Positions 10,667 through 23,800 of a DNA stretch of 64,000 nucleotides are shown one piece after another. The stretch spans positions 143,330,711 to 143,394,710 of the forward strand of contig CM043966.1 of assembly GCA_014529385.2 (NCBI GenBank), in the 5' to 3' direction. The translations under genes and the position numbers were made by a program. How positions within the stretch are numbered: position 1 is the stretch's first letter; every line of letters begins with the position of its first letter. Below the pieces are notes generated by a model. The model was given only the letters and a program-made list of their open reading frames with translations. It was not told the DNA's origin and did not search any database. The stretch comes from Adiantum capillus-veneris (lineage: Eukaryota; Streptophyta; Polypodiopsida; Polypodiales; Pteridaceae).

Positions 10667-11935
10667 CTATCTTTTCCATTGCACACTAAGTAACACACTC
10701 TCTATTGTGTGCCTCGAGCTTCCTTCGTCTTCTCCAAGCTGTGTGTGTTTCTCTGCAACCCTAATTCCAACAACATTAAGAGAATCCTTGGGATCTTCTG
10801 GTTCTCTCCTGGCAAGATTCTTGGTTTGGGGGCCTTTTATATCTCTTGGAACCTACTGTACCGGGTCCTCACTTGCAGCTTGGCGGCTTCTTTCGTAAGT
10901 GTGTTTCTCTCTTTCCAAGCTCGCCTTCTTTTGCTGAGGTTCTTCCTGGTGTGTAGCCACTGTTTTTTTCTTTATCTCCTCTCTTCTAGCTCTCTTCTCT
11001 TCATTGTCTGAGATCTCACTGCTATGAGCTTCGTGGGAGCTCTCTGCCAATTTCTCATCTGGCTTGTAAACTCGCTTTGAAGACCATGTAGTTCTGGGAG
11101 ATGGCTGTGCAGACACAATCCATGTGTTCTGTGGCAGTGGAAAATTGTCTGCCATGCCAATAGCATGGTATGCTATTCTTGTTAAAATCTCAGGTACACC
11201 CAAATACATGATATTACCCTCTTTCTTGGTACCTTTCAACGTTGATAGCACATACTACTCGTGATCAATGGGTTGCCTGGTTGTCGATTTCAACACTTGG
11301 GTGAATGTAGTCGCAACTGCATGATTTGGTATTGTGTACCTTGGCGGTCTTTTGGCTAGAAAATGAAAGTGCTTATGATAAATACGTGCTGGTTCTTCCA
11401 CTTCCTTTTGAATGAGGTCAGCAAAGGTTGCCCCAACAGTCTCCTTAGTGAAGATACTTGGTATCTTTCTGTCACGGGCCCTCATTATCATCCCCTCTGT
11501 TGGCAACTTTAAAGCCTCGACCACAATCTCTTTTGTGATGACTACTTCAACTTTATGCCCTTGTTCGTCAGTAATTTGGGCTAATCCATCTTCCTTAATT
11601 GTAGATAAGAGCTCACAGACTTTCTAGAAGTCTACACCACATGGTTCCTGGTCGTAGAAATCTCTAATACCAAGCCTTCTGTTGGCCTCCTTTGTGTTTG
11701 GTTTTGCCGCGACATCATAGATTTCTTTCGGTAGTAGTTGCAACTTTACTTGATGTCCTTCTTCACTTTTAAACCTTCTTGTGAAAACCGTGGTGTTGTT
11801 CTCTTCAAGCTGTTCTCTGGATAGATTTGTTGCCTTGGCCGTCTTTACTGAACTGGGTTCCAATTGGTATAGTGGAAGCTCTTGCAGCTTCTCTTTTTGA
11901 GAGACCCTCTTCTTTGCCTTCTCCGCAACTTGCAT
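10667..11935 (-). pseudogene. Gag-like ORF with three in-frame TAG codons
   Basis: A single minus-strand frame runs from ATG 11935 to TAG 10667 (423 codons), broken only by TAG at 11624-11626, 11255-11257 and 10853-10855, with no frameshift. The N terminus is Lys/Glu-rich (KAKKRVSQKEKLQELP). The middle has a compact predicted domain with VVITKEIVVEALKLP and IPSIFTKETVGATFADL. The C-terminal part is highly charged (SDNEEKRARREEIKKK). No zinc knuckle, protease or RT is visible. It lies downstream, on the same strand, of an LTR and primer site (14333-14352) and a palindrome-array leader, so I read it as the Gag of that element. The family is not recognised. Confidence 0.5.
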
Positions 11936-12128
11936 TGCTCCTGTTAAGTGAATAGAGTGCCAAAGTTAGAAAATTTTTGCAATTTCCGCTCTGAAATGCC
12001 TTTCAGTCTGAATTGCTGACAAATTGAGTCCAATTTTCTTCAAATCAATTTTTGAACATGCATAGATCCATAGATGCATAAAAACATGTAAAGGCCAAAT
12101 TCATAAAGTCCAAGCAAGAATTTGCAAC

Positions 12129-12154
12129 AAAAGTAAATAATCGCAATTATTTAC
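12129..12154. repeat. AT-rich palindrome of the same type as the 1-1742 array
   Basis: AAGTAAATAATCGC followed by AATTATTTAC matches the palindromes of the first array. It lies about 195 bp upstream of the gag-like ATG at 11935 (minus strand) and about 210 bp from the CATCCTACGCG-type array, so one leader carries both palindrome types. Confidence 0.85.
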
Positions 12155-12336
12155 AACTGATGAATTTTTCCAACTTTTTGCAATTTTGGCATCATAGGCT
12201 TGAAATATAGATCAATCAGATGCTATGAGTGAAATGTGGGCTCATTTGAGTGCACGGGGTGAAAATGGTGCCAGATTTAGGCTTTCAGTCTTTGAAACAG
12301 TAGGTATAAAGAAACTTTGGGATTAAATCAAGCTGG

Positions 12337-13806
12337 AGACATCCTACGCGTAGGATGTCTAACTGCTCTGATTTTGTCCAAACTTGATCCCAAGATTCTC
12401 CTAGTGCTCAGCAACACAATGGTATGCTTAGAATTGAATTTGGATGCAAATAGGTCAAGATTTGGGCCGCATAAGCTTCTAGTGCACTCCAAGAGTAGGA
12501 TGTTTGACAATTCCTGTCTTTGCTTGGTAAATAGGCCAAACAAGGTCCAAATTCACCTTTGAAAAAAAGTTCTGGAATCCTTGAGACACTTAGAACCTCC
12601 CTATATGGCCAAAGTAGAATTTTGACCACTTTATGACCCTGGAGACATCCTACGCGTAGGATGTCTTTTTGCTCTGTTTCAGCTCAAACTTGCACTGTAG
12701 CTTCCCCTTGATGTGCTAAACTCACAACTATTTTTACTTTTTGATTCTGACACCTATAGGTTAGTCAAATGATCAAGAATCTGCTTTAAAAGCCTGATGT
12801 CTGTTCTGATGAATTCCCAAGTCAAATCAACTCCAAATTGGACCAAAATTGACTAGGAGGCTTTCCTAAGGCTATACAACACCTTGCTATGTCCACAATT
12901 TGAATTTGGCCTCTAAATCGTGCCTTAAACATCCTACGCGTAGGATGTCTAACTGCTCAGAATTGCCCCAAATTTGAATCACAGACTCTCCTTAAGGTAC
13001 TGATCACTGTGGTATGCTCAGAATTTTGTTTAAAGTCCAAAATCACACAAAAGACATCCTACGCGTAGGGTGTCTTTTTGGCCTGTTTAACCCCAGACTT
13101 GTCCCACAGCTTCCCCTTGATGTCAGTAACCCAATGCTATGCTTAGATTTGAGTTTGGATGTCAAAAGACCCCAAAACTAGCTGTTCTAGCCTTTTTCAG
13201 TCAAAAATGCTAAAGTCTGCTTAAAACCCAATTTTCTCACCCAAATGAGTTGAAAACTCTCACATGCACTCAAAACATCATGTATAACATGCACATGAAG
13301 TCACCCTATGGTTTGGTCTCAAAAATTATGCCTTGGGCACAATTTGGGTAGGATGTCTGACACTTCTCGTCTTTTGGCTTTTATCTGTCAAAATTTGGTC
13401 AAATTTCCACTTTCCAGGTGAAAATAGGGTAAAACCTACCTTCTAAACACACTGGTAACCTCAAATTTTCAAAATTTCCACCAGATCACCCTGTAGACAT
13501 CCTACGGGTAGGATTTCTACTGCTGATTTTCTGAGACTGAAGTGTCCCTGATGCTTTCTTATGCTCTCAGCAAGTGCAAGTATGCTTCACAATTGCAAAA
13601 ACATGCAAAAATCACTCAATTTAAGCCTTTTCTGAAAGTTCACATTTTCTGACTCCGCCTTTTGGCTTTTGGTCAACAAAAATAGGGAAAAACACCCAAG
13701 TCAATATGTTATTAGGGTAAAACCTACCCTCTGAACCCACTGGTGCAGTCAGAATTTTCAAATTTGCTCTCCAGAACCCCCTTAAAACATCCTACGCGTA
13801 GGATGT
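12337..13806. repeat. ~290-bp-period array of ACATCCTACGCG-type palindromes (retroelement leader)
   Basis: Palindromes with arms AGACATCCTACG / CGTAGGATGTCT lie at 12337-12360 and 12643-12666 (both perfect, 24 bp), 12929-12948 (20 bp), 13062-13085 (one mismatch), 13495-13518 (degenerate) and 13787-13806 (20 bp). A half-site is at about 13346-13358 and another near 14704-14716. Spacings are 306, 286, 133, 284, 149 and 292 bp, i.e. a ~290-bp period in two registers. Flanking text is also repeated but diverged (for example GGTATGCT..GAATT near 12420 and 13010). On the minus strand the array sits between a primer site and a gag-like ORF, so it is the untranslated leader. Confidence 0.85.
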
Positions 13807-14332
13807 CTATGTTTACAGAATTGCAGGTTTTCTTCACAGAACCCTTGCAAATGCTATTTTATATGCACAGCATCAGTCAGTCATACAAAAATATCCACAA
13901 AAGCTTGTTTAATGCATTTTTACCCTCAAAAGCACACTTTTCCGTGATTTCAAATGCAATCAAGCACTTTAGCAAATAAATCAGTGCTGAATAGCTCTAG
14001 ATCAGAATCGGATCACTTACCTAAAGCTACTCCTACAAATCATATGGGGTTTTGCATCTATGAGTAGAAAAACGCTTCACTGCCACACACGGACTAGTAA
14101 ACGCTTTTATCACCTCACAAATCACTCGACCACCAACAACTACTCTAATTCACATATCCTAACTAAACCTGTCTAGTCGCAGACCCTCGGCAAGACACGC
14201 GCTTCCTGGCTATCCACTTGATCGCGGAATATCCTCTTCCGGATCCACTTAAGAAAAACGCTTTCTTTAGCCGAAACTAAATCAAGCAACCATCACACGA
14301 GTGTTAGTAGGAAACCTACTTAGGTCCTTGTG
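13807..14332. other. Leader sequence next to the primer site, no gene
   Basis: Unique sequence between the last palindrome and the primer site of the minus-strand element. I see no ORF of note. Confidence 0.4.
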
Positions 14333-14350
14333 TCCCCGGCAGTGGCGCCA
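14333..14350 (-). other. Primer-binding site (TGGCGCC type)
   Basis: On the minus strand TGGCGCCACTGCCGGGGA closely resembles the TGGCGCC..TGCCGGGGA primer sites common in plant Tat/Athila-group Ty3 elements. One base separates it from the LTR end at 14352. Confidence 0.75.
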
Positions 14351-14351
14351 A

Positions 14352-15299
14352 TGTTGGACGGGAAGCTACTCACACACCCATGAAGTGCATGCAAACACTA
14401 CCTAGATCAACATAATGTCAATCGAGGACACAGATGACACGGTAGGCACACAGAGGAAATCTCTTTAGCTTGTCAGGCTGATACCATCCTACACATACAA
14501 CACTCTGGAAGGCCAACTAAACCACAATCAAGAACCTCACAGCCCTCAACTACACCACCTAGCCACATACACACATACGGAAGGTAACTCGCCTAATCAT
14601 GCCAGATTCGTATGAAAGTTAAGGAACACCATCCCCTCACTAGGATACACCTGTCCCTAAGCTTCTACACTCAAAACCCTCACTCTAAACCCATCTACGG
14701 AAAACGCGTAGGATGACAGAGCCGAATTTTGCAAGTGCCCGAAACTGAAATTTATGAGTACCTATGCGTAGCTTATGTCGCCACGATTCTATAGACTACT
14801 AGCACGCAGAAAAGAGACATCGTTTGATACACTTAGGACCACAAATAGCTCGTAGATGCGTCGGCGTGTGCGCTTCCTCTCGCGTGGAATGCTTGGCGTT
14901 GTCGCGTAGCTCTCCTCGAGCCTACAACAATGGTGCAGTCGGATCTCCAATGTTTTGAGAGAGCCGGGCGTAGCGAGAGGATAAAGCTCACGCTCACTCT
15001 CTTTCTCTCTCACACACAGTAGACGGCAGCGCTAAGTTTTGATTATGATAAAAGTCTCCTTTACAAAATGACCTAGGTACCTTATATACTAAGGCTACCT
15101 TAGGTTTAACCAAAAATGGGGTTGAAAGGGTCAAATGGCTTTGTATTTACAATCTGGAAGTGCCATTGCACCCCGGCTTCTGAAACTAGAATAACTACTC
15201 ATTACAAATGACGTTTATAGCCATAATCCGCAGCATTTCATAACTCACAAAAGATAAGACTTTGGTATGAAACTTGAGTTATGTTGTGTTGTTGACCCA

Positions 15300-15300
<1 letters not shown>
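14352..15300 (-). mobile_element. LTR of the minus-strand gag-like element (outer end uncertain)
   Basis: The inner end is clear: the minus strand ends CCAACA, one base before the primer site. A minus-strand TATA (15081-15090, TATATAAGG) followed by a leader with GAGAGAAAGAGAG and CTCTCGCTACG is consistent with a promoter and R region inside an LTR. The outer end could lie anywhere from about 15.1 to 15.8 kb because no second copy is in the window. Confidence 0.5.
15081..15090 (-). promoter_or_regulatory. TATA box of the minus-strand LTR
   Basis: AGTATATAAGG read on the minus strand, about 730 bp upstream of the LTR inner end. The transcript would run through the primer site and palindrome array into the gag-like ORF. 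Confidence 0.5.
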
Positions 15301-16677
<1,377 letters not shown>

Positions 16678-16692
16678 ATTATCGTCCTCGGA

Positions 16693-16706
16693 GGTCAAAT
16701 ATGACC
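16693..16706 (-). other. Hairpin at the LINE 3' end
   Basis: GGTCATATTTGACC (5-bp stem, 4-nt loop) begins at the ORF2 stop and sits about 25 bp before the TATC tail. It is identical in the second copy (47398-47411), as expected for a 3' signal recognised by the LINE's own RT (inference). Confidence 0.6.
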
Positions 16707-19700
16707 TATGGGACCAAAGTTACATGTGATGTAGTATGTGTATGGCTGATGAGTGACTCTCGATGCTCCAAAATTGTAGTGATGAGAGTCGCAATGGAGA
16801 GCCCACACTTTGGCTGGGAGAGGAAAGTGTGTAGGTCTAAGTTATGGCTAAAAATGTGAGAGAAGCAAGTTCGGATGTGATCAAAAACTGAGCACTCTAG
16901 TAGTGTGTGGTACTCAGACTCTCGAACTTGCAGTGAGCATAGTGTGCACAATCGATTTGACTCTTCTCCATTGCCCCAACGCCCTATCTCGCATCGAAGG
17001 AAATGGGAGCTAAGCCGAATTGCTGCGATAGTGCGTATCGCGGACAAGGGAATAGGCTCAAGCATGTAAGTGTGAGTACGGTTTCCTCTCTCAGAGAAGA
17101 ACATGGTTTTGTAGTTGGGGGCAATATAGGTGGTGTAATGTATGAAGCATGACCCACCGGATTTCTCCCAAGCCGTAATACATTGGCGTTGTAGAAAAGC
17201 TTCATTCACTTGAGAGTCAATTGACGCATCATGTAGCAAGTGTAATGCATCCCATCTCCCAAACCACTTCTTTATGTCTTGCATCCATCCCGTGCTCAAG
17301 ATCTTGCTTTTATGCGTCTTTTGAATTTTTTTGCTTGCTTCCCATGCAATTGTAGGAAGTCGATGTGAGGGGTTTTGACGCATCTTTATCATGTACTCCA
17401 CAACCCTTTCCATGCCCATAACCTCAATTGGAAGAGATCCCGACTCAAGAAGTAGGAGCATATATGGTGTTTGTGTCTTAACTTGGAGAAAGTTTGTAAG
17501 AAAACGCTTTTGGACATTCTCAAACACTTTCCAAGTAGACTTTGAGATGCTCCCGCCCCACACTTCAACTCCATAAAGAAGAACCGGTGTCACCAATGCA
17601 TCAAAAAGATACTTCTTGAGAACCCAACACTTGATGTTTCCCGCATTACACATGTTCTCAAATGCATAATATGCTCTCTTTCCCGCTTCCAAACGACGCA
17701 TAGCACATTCATGCCACTTGTGATTGGATGGAACCTCAAGGCCAAGGTACTTAAAGCTCTCAACAACTTCAAGTGTCTCGTTGTTGTACACAATGCATGG
17801 CTTCTCCTTATGGTTGGTTTTCACAAGCATAACCTTTGTTTTGGATTCATTTACAATCAGCCCACTATGCAAGCAAAAGTTCTCAAGGACAACCATAAGC
17901 TTTTGTGTATCTTCTAAAGTGTGTGCTAGAAGCACTACATCATCCGCATACAACAAAAGCATGATTACCTCATTGCAAATAGTGACTTCTTCTTGCATAA
18001 AGTCAAGTACCATTTGTTCCAATTGATCGATGCAGAGACCAAAGAGAGTTGGTGACAATGGACATCCTTGTTTAACCCCAATAGTGCTTACAAAAATTTC
18101 TGAAATTTCTCTTCCCATGCGCAATTGACAAATCACCTTCTCATAGATTCGAGAAACCGCAAGCATAAACTCACTTGGCACTTGGAGTTCTTCCATCCTT
18201 CTCCACAAATTGTTACGTGGAATCATATCAAAGGCTTTCTTAAAGTCCACAAAACAACAATACAACCGCTTGCCTTTCAACCGACTTTCCTCCATGAGAA
18301 CACGAAGAGTGACAAGATGATCAATGGTGCTATGGCATCGACGAAAACCCGCTTGTCCCTTTGCACGCTTGTCATTCTCTTCAGTCCAATCACTCAATTT
18401 CATCTCCATTATGCACCCAAACAACTTTGCCATAAGAGACCCAATCATTATAGTCCGGTAGTTGCTTACATTCTTTACATCCCCTCCTTTATGCAAAGGC
18501 TTAACCCAATTAGTACTCCAATCATAAGGCATACCATGTTGAAGTGCAAGGTTGAACATATCACACATCCACTCATGGGTAAAATCTCCTGTCCACTTGA
18601 TCATCTCCGGCTTGATACCTTGAAGATCTCCCGCTTTGTGAGTGGCCAACTTTTCAAGCCCACCGCATACATCCTCAATAGTAAAAAAAGACGGCATACA
18701 TGGGAGTGAACCATAAAATGGCATTTTTTCAGTATTTGTTTGCTCATATAATTGCCTACAATGTGTGTACATATCCACTAGACTCAAGTTACCAAAATTC
18801 TCAACCCGCTTGCCTCTCAAGTTTCTCCAAAATCTTCCACATGCATGTGACTTTTCTTGGACTTGAAATTCTTGTTGCTTTACTTCCCATCTTCTTCTCT
18901 TCTTTTGAATCAATGCCTTGTATGTATGCAAATGACTTTGATAGTTGTCTTTGTCCATAGTTGCATCAAGCTTTATCAAGGACTTTCGAGCATCTTGACA
19001 TTCTTTATCAAACCACCTTTTGCGTGATCTATCTTTGTTGATACCATGGAGATGCTTTATGGCAAAGCATTCTTCCGCACAAGAACAAATAGCTTTCTTG
19101 AAAGCTTCCCATTTAGTTTCCAATGGTGCATCACATTGAAGCTTTGTCATCCATAATTTTTTATCAACCATTTCAATGTACATTGGTGCCCGTTTGAAAT
19201 CCATACATAGTGATAACTTCTCTTTCCTTTGGCTGAGATTATCATCCTTAGTTGCTTCTTCACATGAAAGGTCAATACATAAGGTGCGATGGTCGGATTC
19301 CGGGGTCCATTGACCAAACATAAAACTCTTTATGCGATACATGATGGCTTCAGAAAGTAGCATATAGTCAATCACACTATCCCCATTATGTCTCCTACAT
19401 GTAAATCCATTGGTTCCACTCCACAAAGATACACCATTGGCAATGAGCATACCCGTGCTATTACACATGTGTAAAAGTAACTTTCCATAGTGATCTGGCT
19501 CTTACTCATCCATTGAATTACGATCATACAAGTGAACTTCCTCCAACTCCCTTGAAATGTATGGCATATCAAATTGTTGAGTATCATGTTGCAATGTTTT
19601 TGTGCGAGCATTCATATCCCCAAATACAATAACATCACCTTCACCTTTGAAATAAGCAATGTCCTCTTCCAAATCAGAAAATGGTTGATCTCTATCCATG

Positions 19701-20092
19701 CAAGCATAAAAGGGAGAATCATGATGAGGAATGTAGCAACCGGCTACAAAAATGGGTGCTCTTTTTGGTGTCATAATTTTCAGCCATACATAACGTTTGT
19801 ACTTGTCATCTTTCACAATTGATACAAAATCTTCCAATCCTTTCTTAACCATACATGCTAACCCTCCTTGTCCTCTTCATTGCTTTATATTCTTTGACCA
19901 CATCAATGAATGTACATTGTAATCCTCCAAGCCGTTAATCCTTTGTGTATCATGCTCCCAAGTTTCAACAAGAAGTACAACATCGGCTTTGCTTGTTAGC
20001 TCATCAATGCCAACCCCCGCATTCCATGGGTATCCATTACAATTCCAAAAGCATATTTTCAATTGTAACTCGGTCTCATAGGTCACGCATTC
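16706..20092 (-). pseudogene. LINE ORF2: endonuclease + reverse transcriptase (two internal stops)
   Basis: The non-LTR retrotransposon polymerase, which nicks the target and primes reverse transcription there. In order: an APE-type endonuclease (ICFWNCNGYPWN, ETWEHD, FGDMNART, then PESDHRTL with the catalytic SDH); a reverse transcriptase (GVKQGCPLSPTLFGL, catalytic YADD in LLLYADDVVLLAH); a C-terminal Cys/His segment (RLCTLCSLQVRESEYHTLLEC). The frame is continuous from codon 20092 to TAG 16706 except TGA 19877-19879 and TAA 19502-19504, with no indels. There is no in-frame ATG before the endonuclease. Its reading frame is that of ORF1, separated by one TAG at 20093-20095. The element is inactive as it stands but fairly young. 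Confidence 0.85.
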
Positions 20093-20230
20093 CTATTTGC
20101 TTGAGAGACTTGCCTCCTCCTTGGGCACATTTTCTTCATGAGAGATCTCCTTGTTTTTATTATTCTTTTCCTCATATGCCTTGCGACGCATATTTTGTTG
20201 CTTAATAGTGCGATCTTCACATACAAAACA
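20093..20230 (-). pseudogene. LINE ORF1, C-terminal segment (severed by chromovirus insertion)
   Basis: Encodes the last ~45 residues of ORF1 (CEDRTIKQQNMRRK, then a Lys/Glu-rich tail ending LSSK) before TAG 20093-20095. Its upstream part lies at 27798-28610. Removing the inserted element and one copy of the 5-bp duplication restores the frame exactly across Cys-Phe-Val-Cys, which shows the two pieces were one gene. Confidence 0.85.
20226..20230. repeat. Target-site duplication (AAACA), left
   Basis: Direct repeat of AAACA at 27793-27797. The pair flanks the chromovirus exactly at its TG...CA ends. Confidence 0.9.
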
Positions 20231-20613
20231 TGTAACATTTAATGGCCTAAAATCTTATGTGTAGCGGAAATTAGCATGAACATAGTGAGCATTTCATTAG
20301 AGTTGATTCCTAATGAGAATTACAAGAGTGCTTGGGTGGAGAGAGCAACAAAAAGCATAACACCTAGTTAGATAGCATCGACAATACTTTCAAAAGAGAG
20401 AGAGCAATTAAGCTATTGACAACAGTTGAGGACCGGATTTGCATGGAGCCGGTCCCCCCTCCAAAAGGCTTTGTATTATGGTTTCTCCCATCAAGAGAGA
20501 CATTGTACAATACAATTCTTTGTGTTCCTTCAAGACGAGCTAGTGCAATGAAGATGGAAGCTTCATACACCAAGCAAAACACTTAATCAATCACAACTTG
20601 AATTATCCCCGTT
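20231..20613 (-). repeat. 3' LTR, truncated to 383 bp
   Basis: Aligns end to end with 26199-26581, about 99.5% identical by eye. To its right (20614-20831) the sequence is unrelated to the 5' LTR and no polypurine tract is evident, so the U3 and tract were lost or replaced. Confidence 0.9.
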
Positions 20614-20831
20614 TGGCGCTTGAGAGCCTGAGGCTGCCGCAAGCATGTCTGCAAATTAGTCCTATCAGTCTTCCATAGTAGAGTGACAAGCTCTACTTGG
20701 TGTTCGGGAGACGTCGTCTCCGCAAACTTGATCTAAGCATGCATACTACTTCATTTTTGTGCACAAATAAAGAAAAAGAGAGTCTTATAAGACAAAAATT
20801 TTTGTTCATTTTTAACATTTTGTACATTTGC

Positions 20832-23800
20832 TTACTCTTGGGAAGCATTGTAAGCATTGACAAGGTTTAGGTTATCCTTTAATTGTATGCCTTGCATCCA
20901 TCTAGCATCTTCAAAAGGATAATTCTTAAACTTAATAAGATATCGTCGGATAGTCTTACCGCCTCTTAATACCTTGTCTTCATGTCGGAGAATGGACTCG
21001 GGCTGCAGCACCTCCTCGTGGTCCTCGATCTCCGGTGGGTCTTCAATAGTTGGTTCTTGAGGTGGCTCTCCTTTGTAAGGCTTTAAGAGGCTCACATGAA
21101 AAGCATTGTGTATGAGCCAATGATTGGGCAACTTAAGTTGATAGGCCATCTCATTGATTGGCCTAAGAATCTGGAAGGGACCATAGTACCTTTTTGCTAG
21201 TTTAGCATAGTACTTTTGGTGGCCCGTAGGATTCTTGCTCGTCGTGTGCCTTAATCGAGCCTTGGGAAACTTTAACAAGACCCAATCGTTTTCTTTAAAG
21301 GCTTGGGCTCTTCTGTGCTTGTCAGCAGCAGCCTTTTGCCTTTGCTGTGAGATAGAGATAGCATCCTTAATCTTTTGGAAAGATTCTTGTAGGTCTCGGC
21401 TATACTCATCTGCAGCGAAGATCTTTCCATGTACCTTAAGTAGCAAAGGACTATTTGATCTTCCCTCAATTACCTCGAAAGGTGCTTTTCCTGTAGAAGT
21501 ATGTACAGTGTTATTGTAAGCATACTCTACTAAGGGTAAGTACTTCTCCCATTGGGATCTTTGATCTACTTCCGTTACATAGGCTTTTAGTAGATCGAGA
21601 ATAGTTAGGTTAGCTATTTCACTTTGGCCATCAGTTTGTGGATGATAGGCCGAAGAGAAGTTTAGCCTTGTTCCTAAATTCTCAAAGAGACCCTTCCAGA
21701 AATTACTGGTCATTCTAGGATCTCTATCCGACACTATGGACATTGGCAAGCCATGGTACTTGAAAATTTGTGAAATGAAGAGGGTTGCCATTTGATGGGC
21801 TTTGATAGTCTTTTTGACAGGTATAAAATGAGCTTGTTTACTGAACCTGTCTACTATCGTCCATATTCCCGTATTCCCATGGATAGACTTAGGCAATCCA
21901 AAGATAAAATCCATGGATATGCTCTCCCATGGTGAATTAGGGATTGGCAAGGGTTGAAGCAATCCAAGTTGCTTCCCTCTATCAAATTTTGTCTTTTGAC
22001 ATACCACACATTTGGAAACATACTCATGTATGTTCACTTTCATGGTAGGCCAATAGAAATATGTTTCAATTCCCTTTAGGGTAGACTGAATCCCTCTATG
22101 CCCCGCATATGGGGGAGCATGAGATTCATACATTACTTTCTCACGTAGTGAGTTAGTAACGCATAGTCTATTGCCATAGAGAAGATAACCATCTTGTAAA
22201 GTAAATGGTTCTTCTTTCTTCCCTAAGGCAAGGGCTGAAATCACATCTCTAAAATCGGGATCAATAGCATACTCATCTATCATTAAAGATAGATCATTGT
22301 GAGTTGCTATGGAAACCGCATTCACTCTCGGTCGTCTTGAGAGTGCATCGGCTACTTGATTATGCTTGCCAGCAATGTGAGCAATATGAAAATGAAATTG
22401 CGAAAGGAAATTTGCCCACCTCATTTGTTTGTCGGAGAGCTTGGTCTGCGTCATGAAGTACTTAAGACTTTGGTGATCCGTTCGCAGAATGAAAGGAGTC
22501 CCCAATAAATAGTGCTTCCATGAGTCTAAGGCATGTAGAACTGCAAGGAGTTCTTTTTCGTATATGCCTAGAGCTTGCTCAACAGGGTCGAGCCTTCGAC
22601 TCTCATAGCCTATGGCGTGCCCTTCTTGGAGCAAAACAGCCCCAAGGCAATCACCACAAGCATCACATTGGACCTCAAATGGTTTTGAGAGATCCGGTAG
22701 TGTAAGCACAGGTTGAGAGATAAGCTTTTCTTTAAGCTTTTCGAAAGCATTGTTCTCCTTAGCAGACCACGTATACCTAACATTTTTCTTTGTTAGGTCA
22801 TGTAATGGTCCCGCAATTTGTGAGAACTTTTCTATGAAGCGTCTATAGTATGCACACATACCTATAAAGCTTCTTAGTTCATGAAGATTCCTGGGTTTAG
22901 GCCATCCTTTTATTACCTGTAACTTGGATGGATCCATTTGGATTCCATCTTGAGAGATAATGTGACCTAAATATTGAATCTCTTGCAAGAAAAATTCACT
23001 TTTCTTTTGATTAACATAAAGTTTATTCTCTCTTAAAACTTGAAATATTACCTGGAGGTGTTGCTTATGTTCCTCTAATGAATTAGAGTAGATGATAATA
23101 TCATCAAAGAACACTCCAGTGAAGGTTCGATGAGGTCTGAACAGCTTCTCCATCAAGCGGTTAAATGTGGCTGGTGCATTAGTCAAGCCAAAAGGCATGA
23201 CAATGTATTCGTAAAGACCAAATGTAGTACGAAATGCGGTCTTTACAATGTCTTGATCAACTATCCTTATTTGATGATAGCCACTTTTTAGGTCAATCCT
23301 ACTGAAGTAGGTCGATCCTTGTAGCTTATCAAATAGGTCTTCTACCCGTGGAACGGGAAACCTATTCTTGATAGTGATCCTATTTAGTGCTCTATAGTCG
23401 ACACACATACGATATGTGCCGTCTTTCTTTTGCACTAATAGCACAGGTGAGCAAAATGGAGATGAGCTAGGCCTAACCATGCCCTTCTCAATTAACTCAT
23501 GCACTTGCCGCATAATCTCCTCTTGTTGAGCTTGAGAAACTCTATAAGGAGGTTTGTTAGGCGGTGAACTTCCTGGAAGAAGTTCAATTGCATGGTTGTC
23601 ATTACCTCGTTTAGGAGGTAGCTCAGAAGGGATGTCGTCAATAAAGACATCTTGAAACCCCTTGAGAAAATTGGATAACTCTAATTCCTTTTGGTTGCTT
23701 TTATTTTCTTTTGCTAAAGCATTAGGTTCATTTTGAGAATCTTTAACAAAAATCATGTACACGGAAATAGAGCTCTTTATTGACTTGTTGAAAGCTGGTG

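Noticed and set aside
12337-13806. Palindromes as bacterial-type operators or restriction-linked sites
   Set aside because: The ACGCGT centre is an incidental MluI site. Periodic placement in a retroelement leader explains the array better.
18125-18709. 194-codon + strand ORF
   Set aside because: It is the antisense shadow of the LINE reverse-transcriptase frame.
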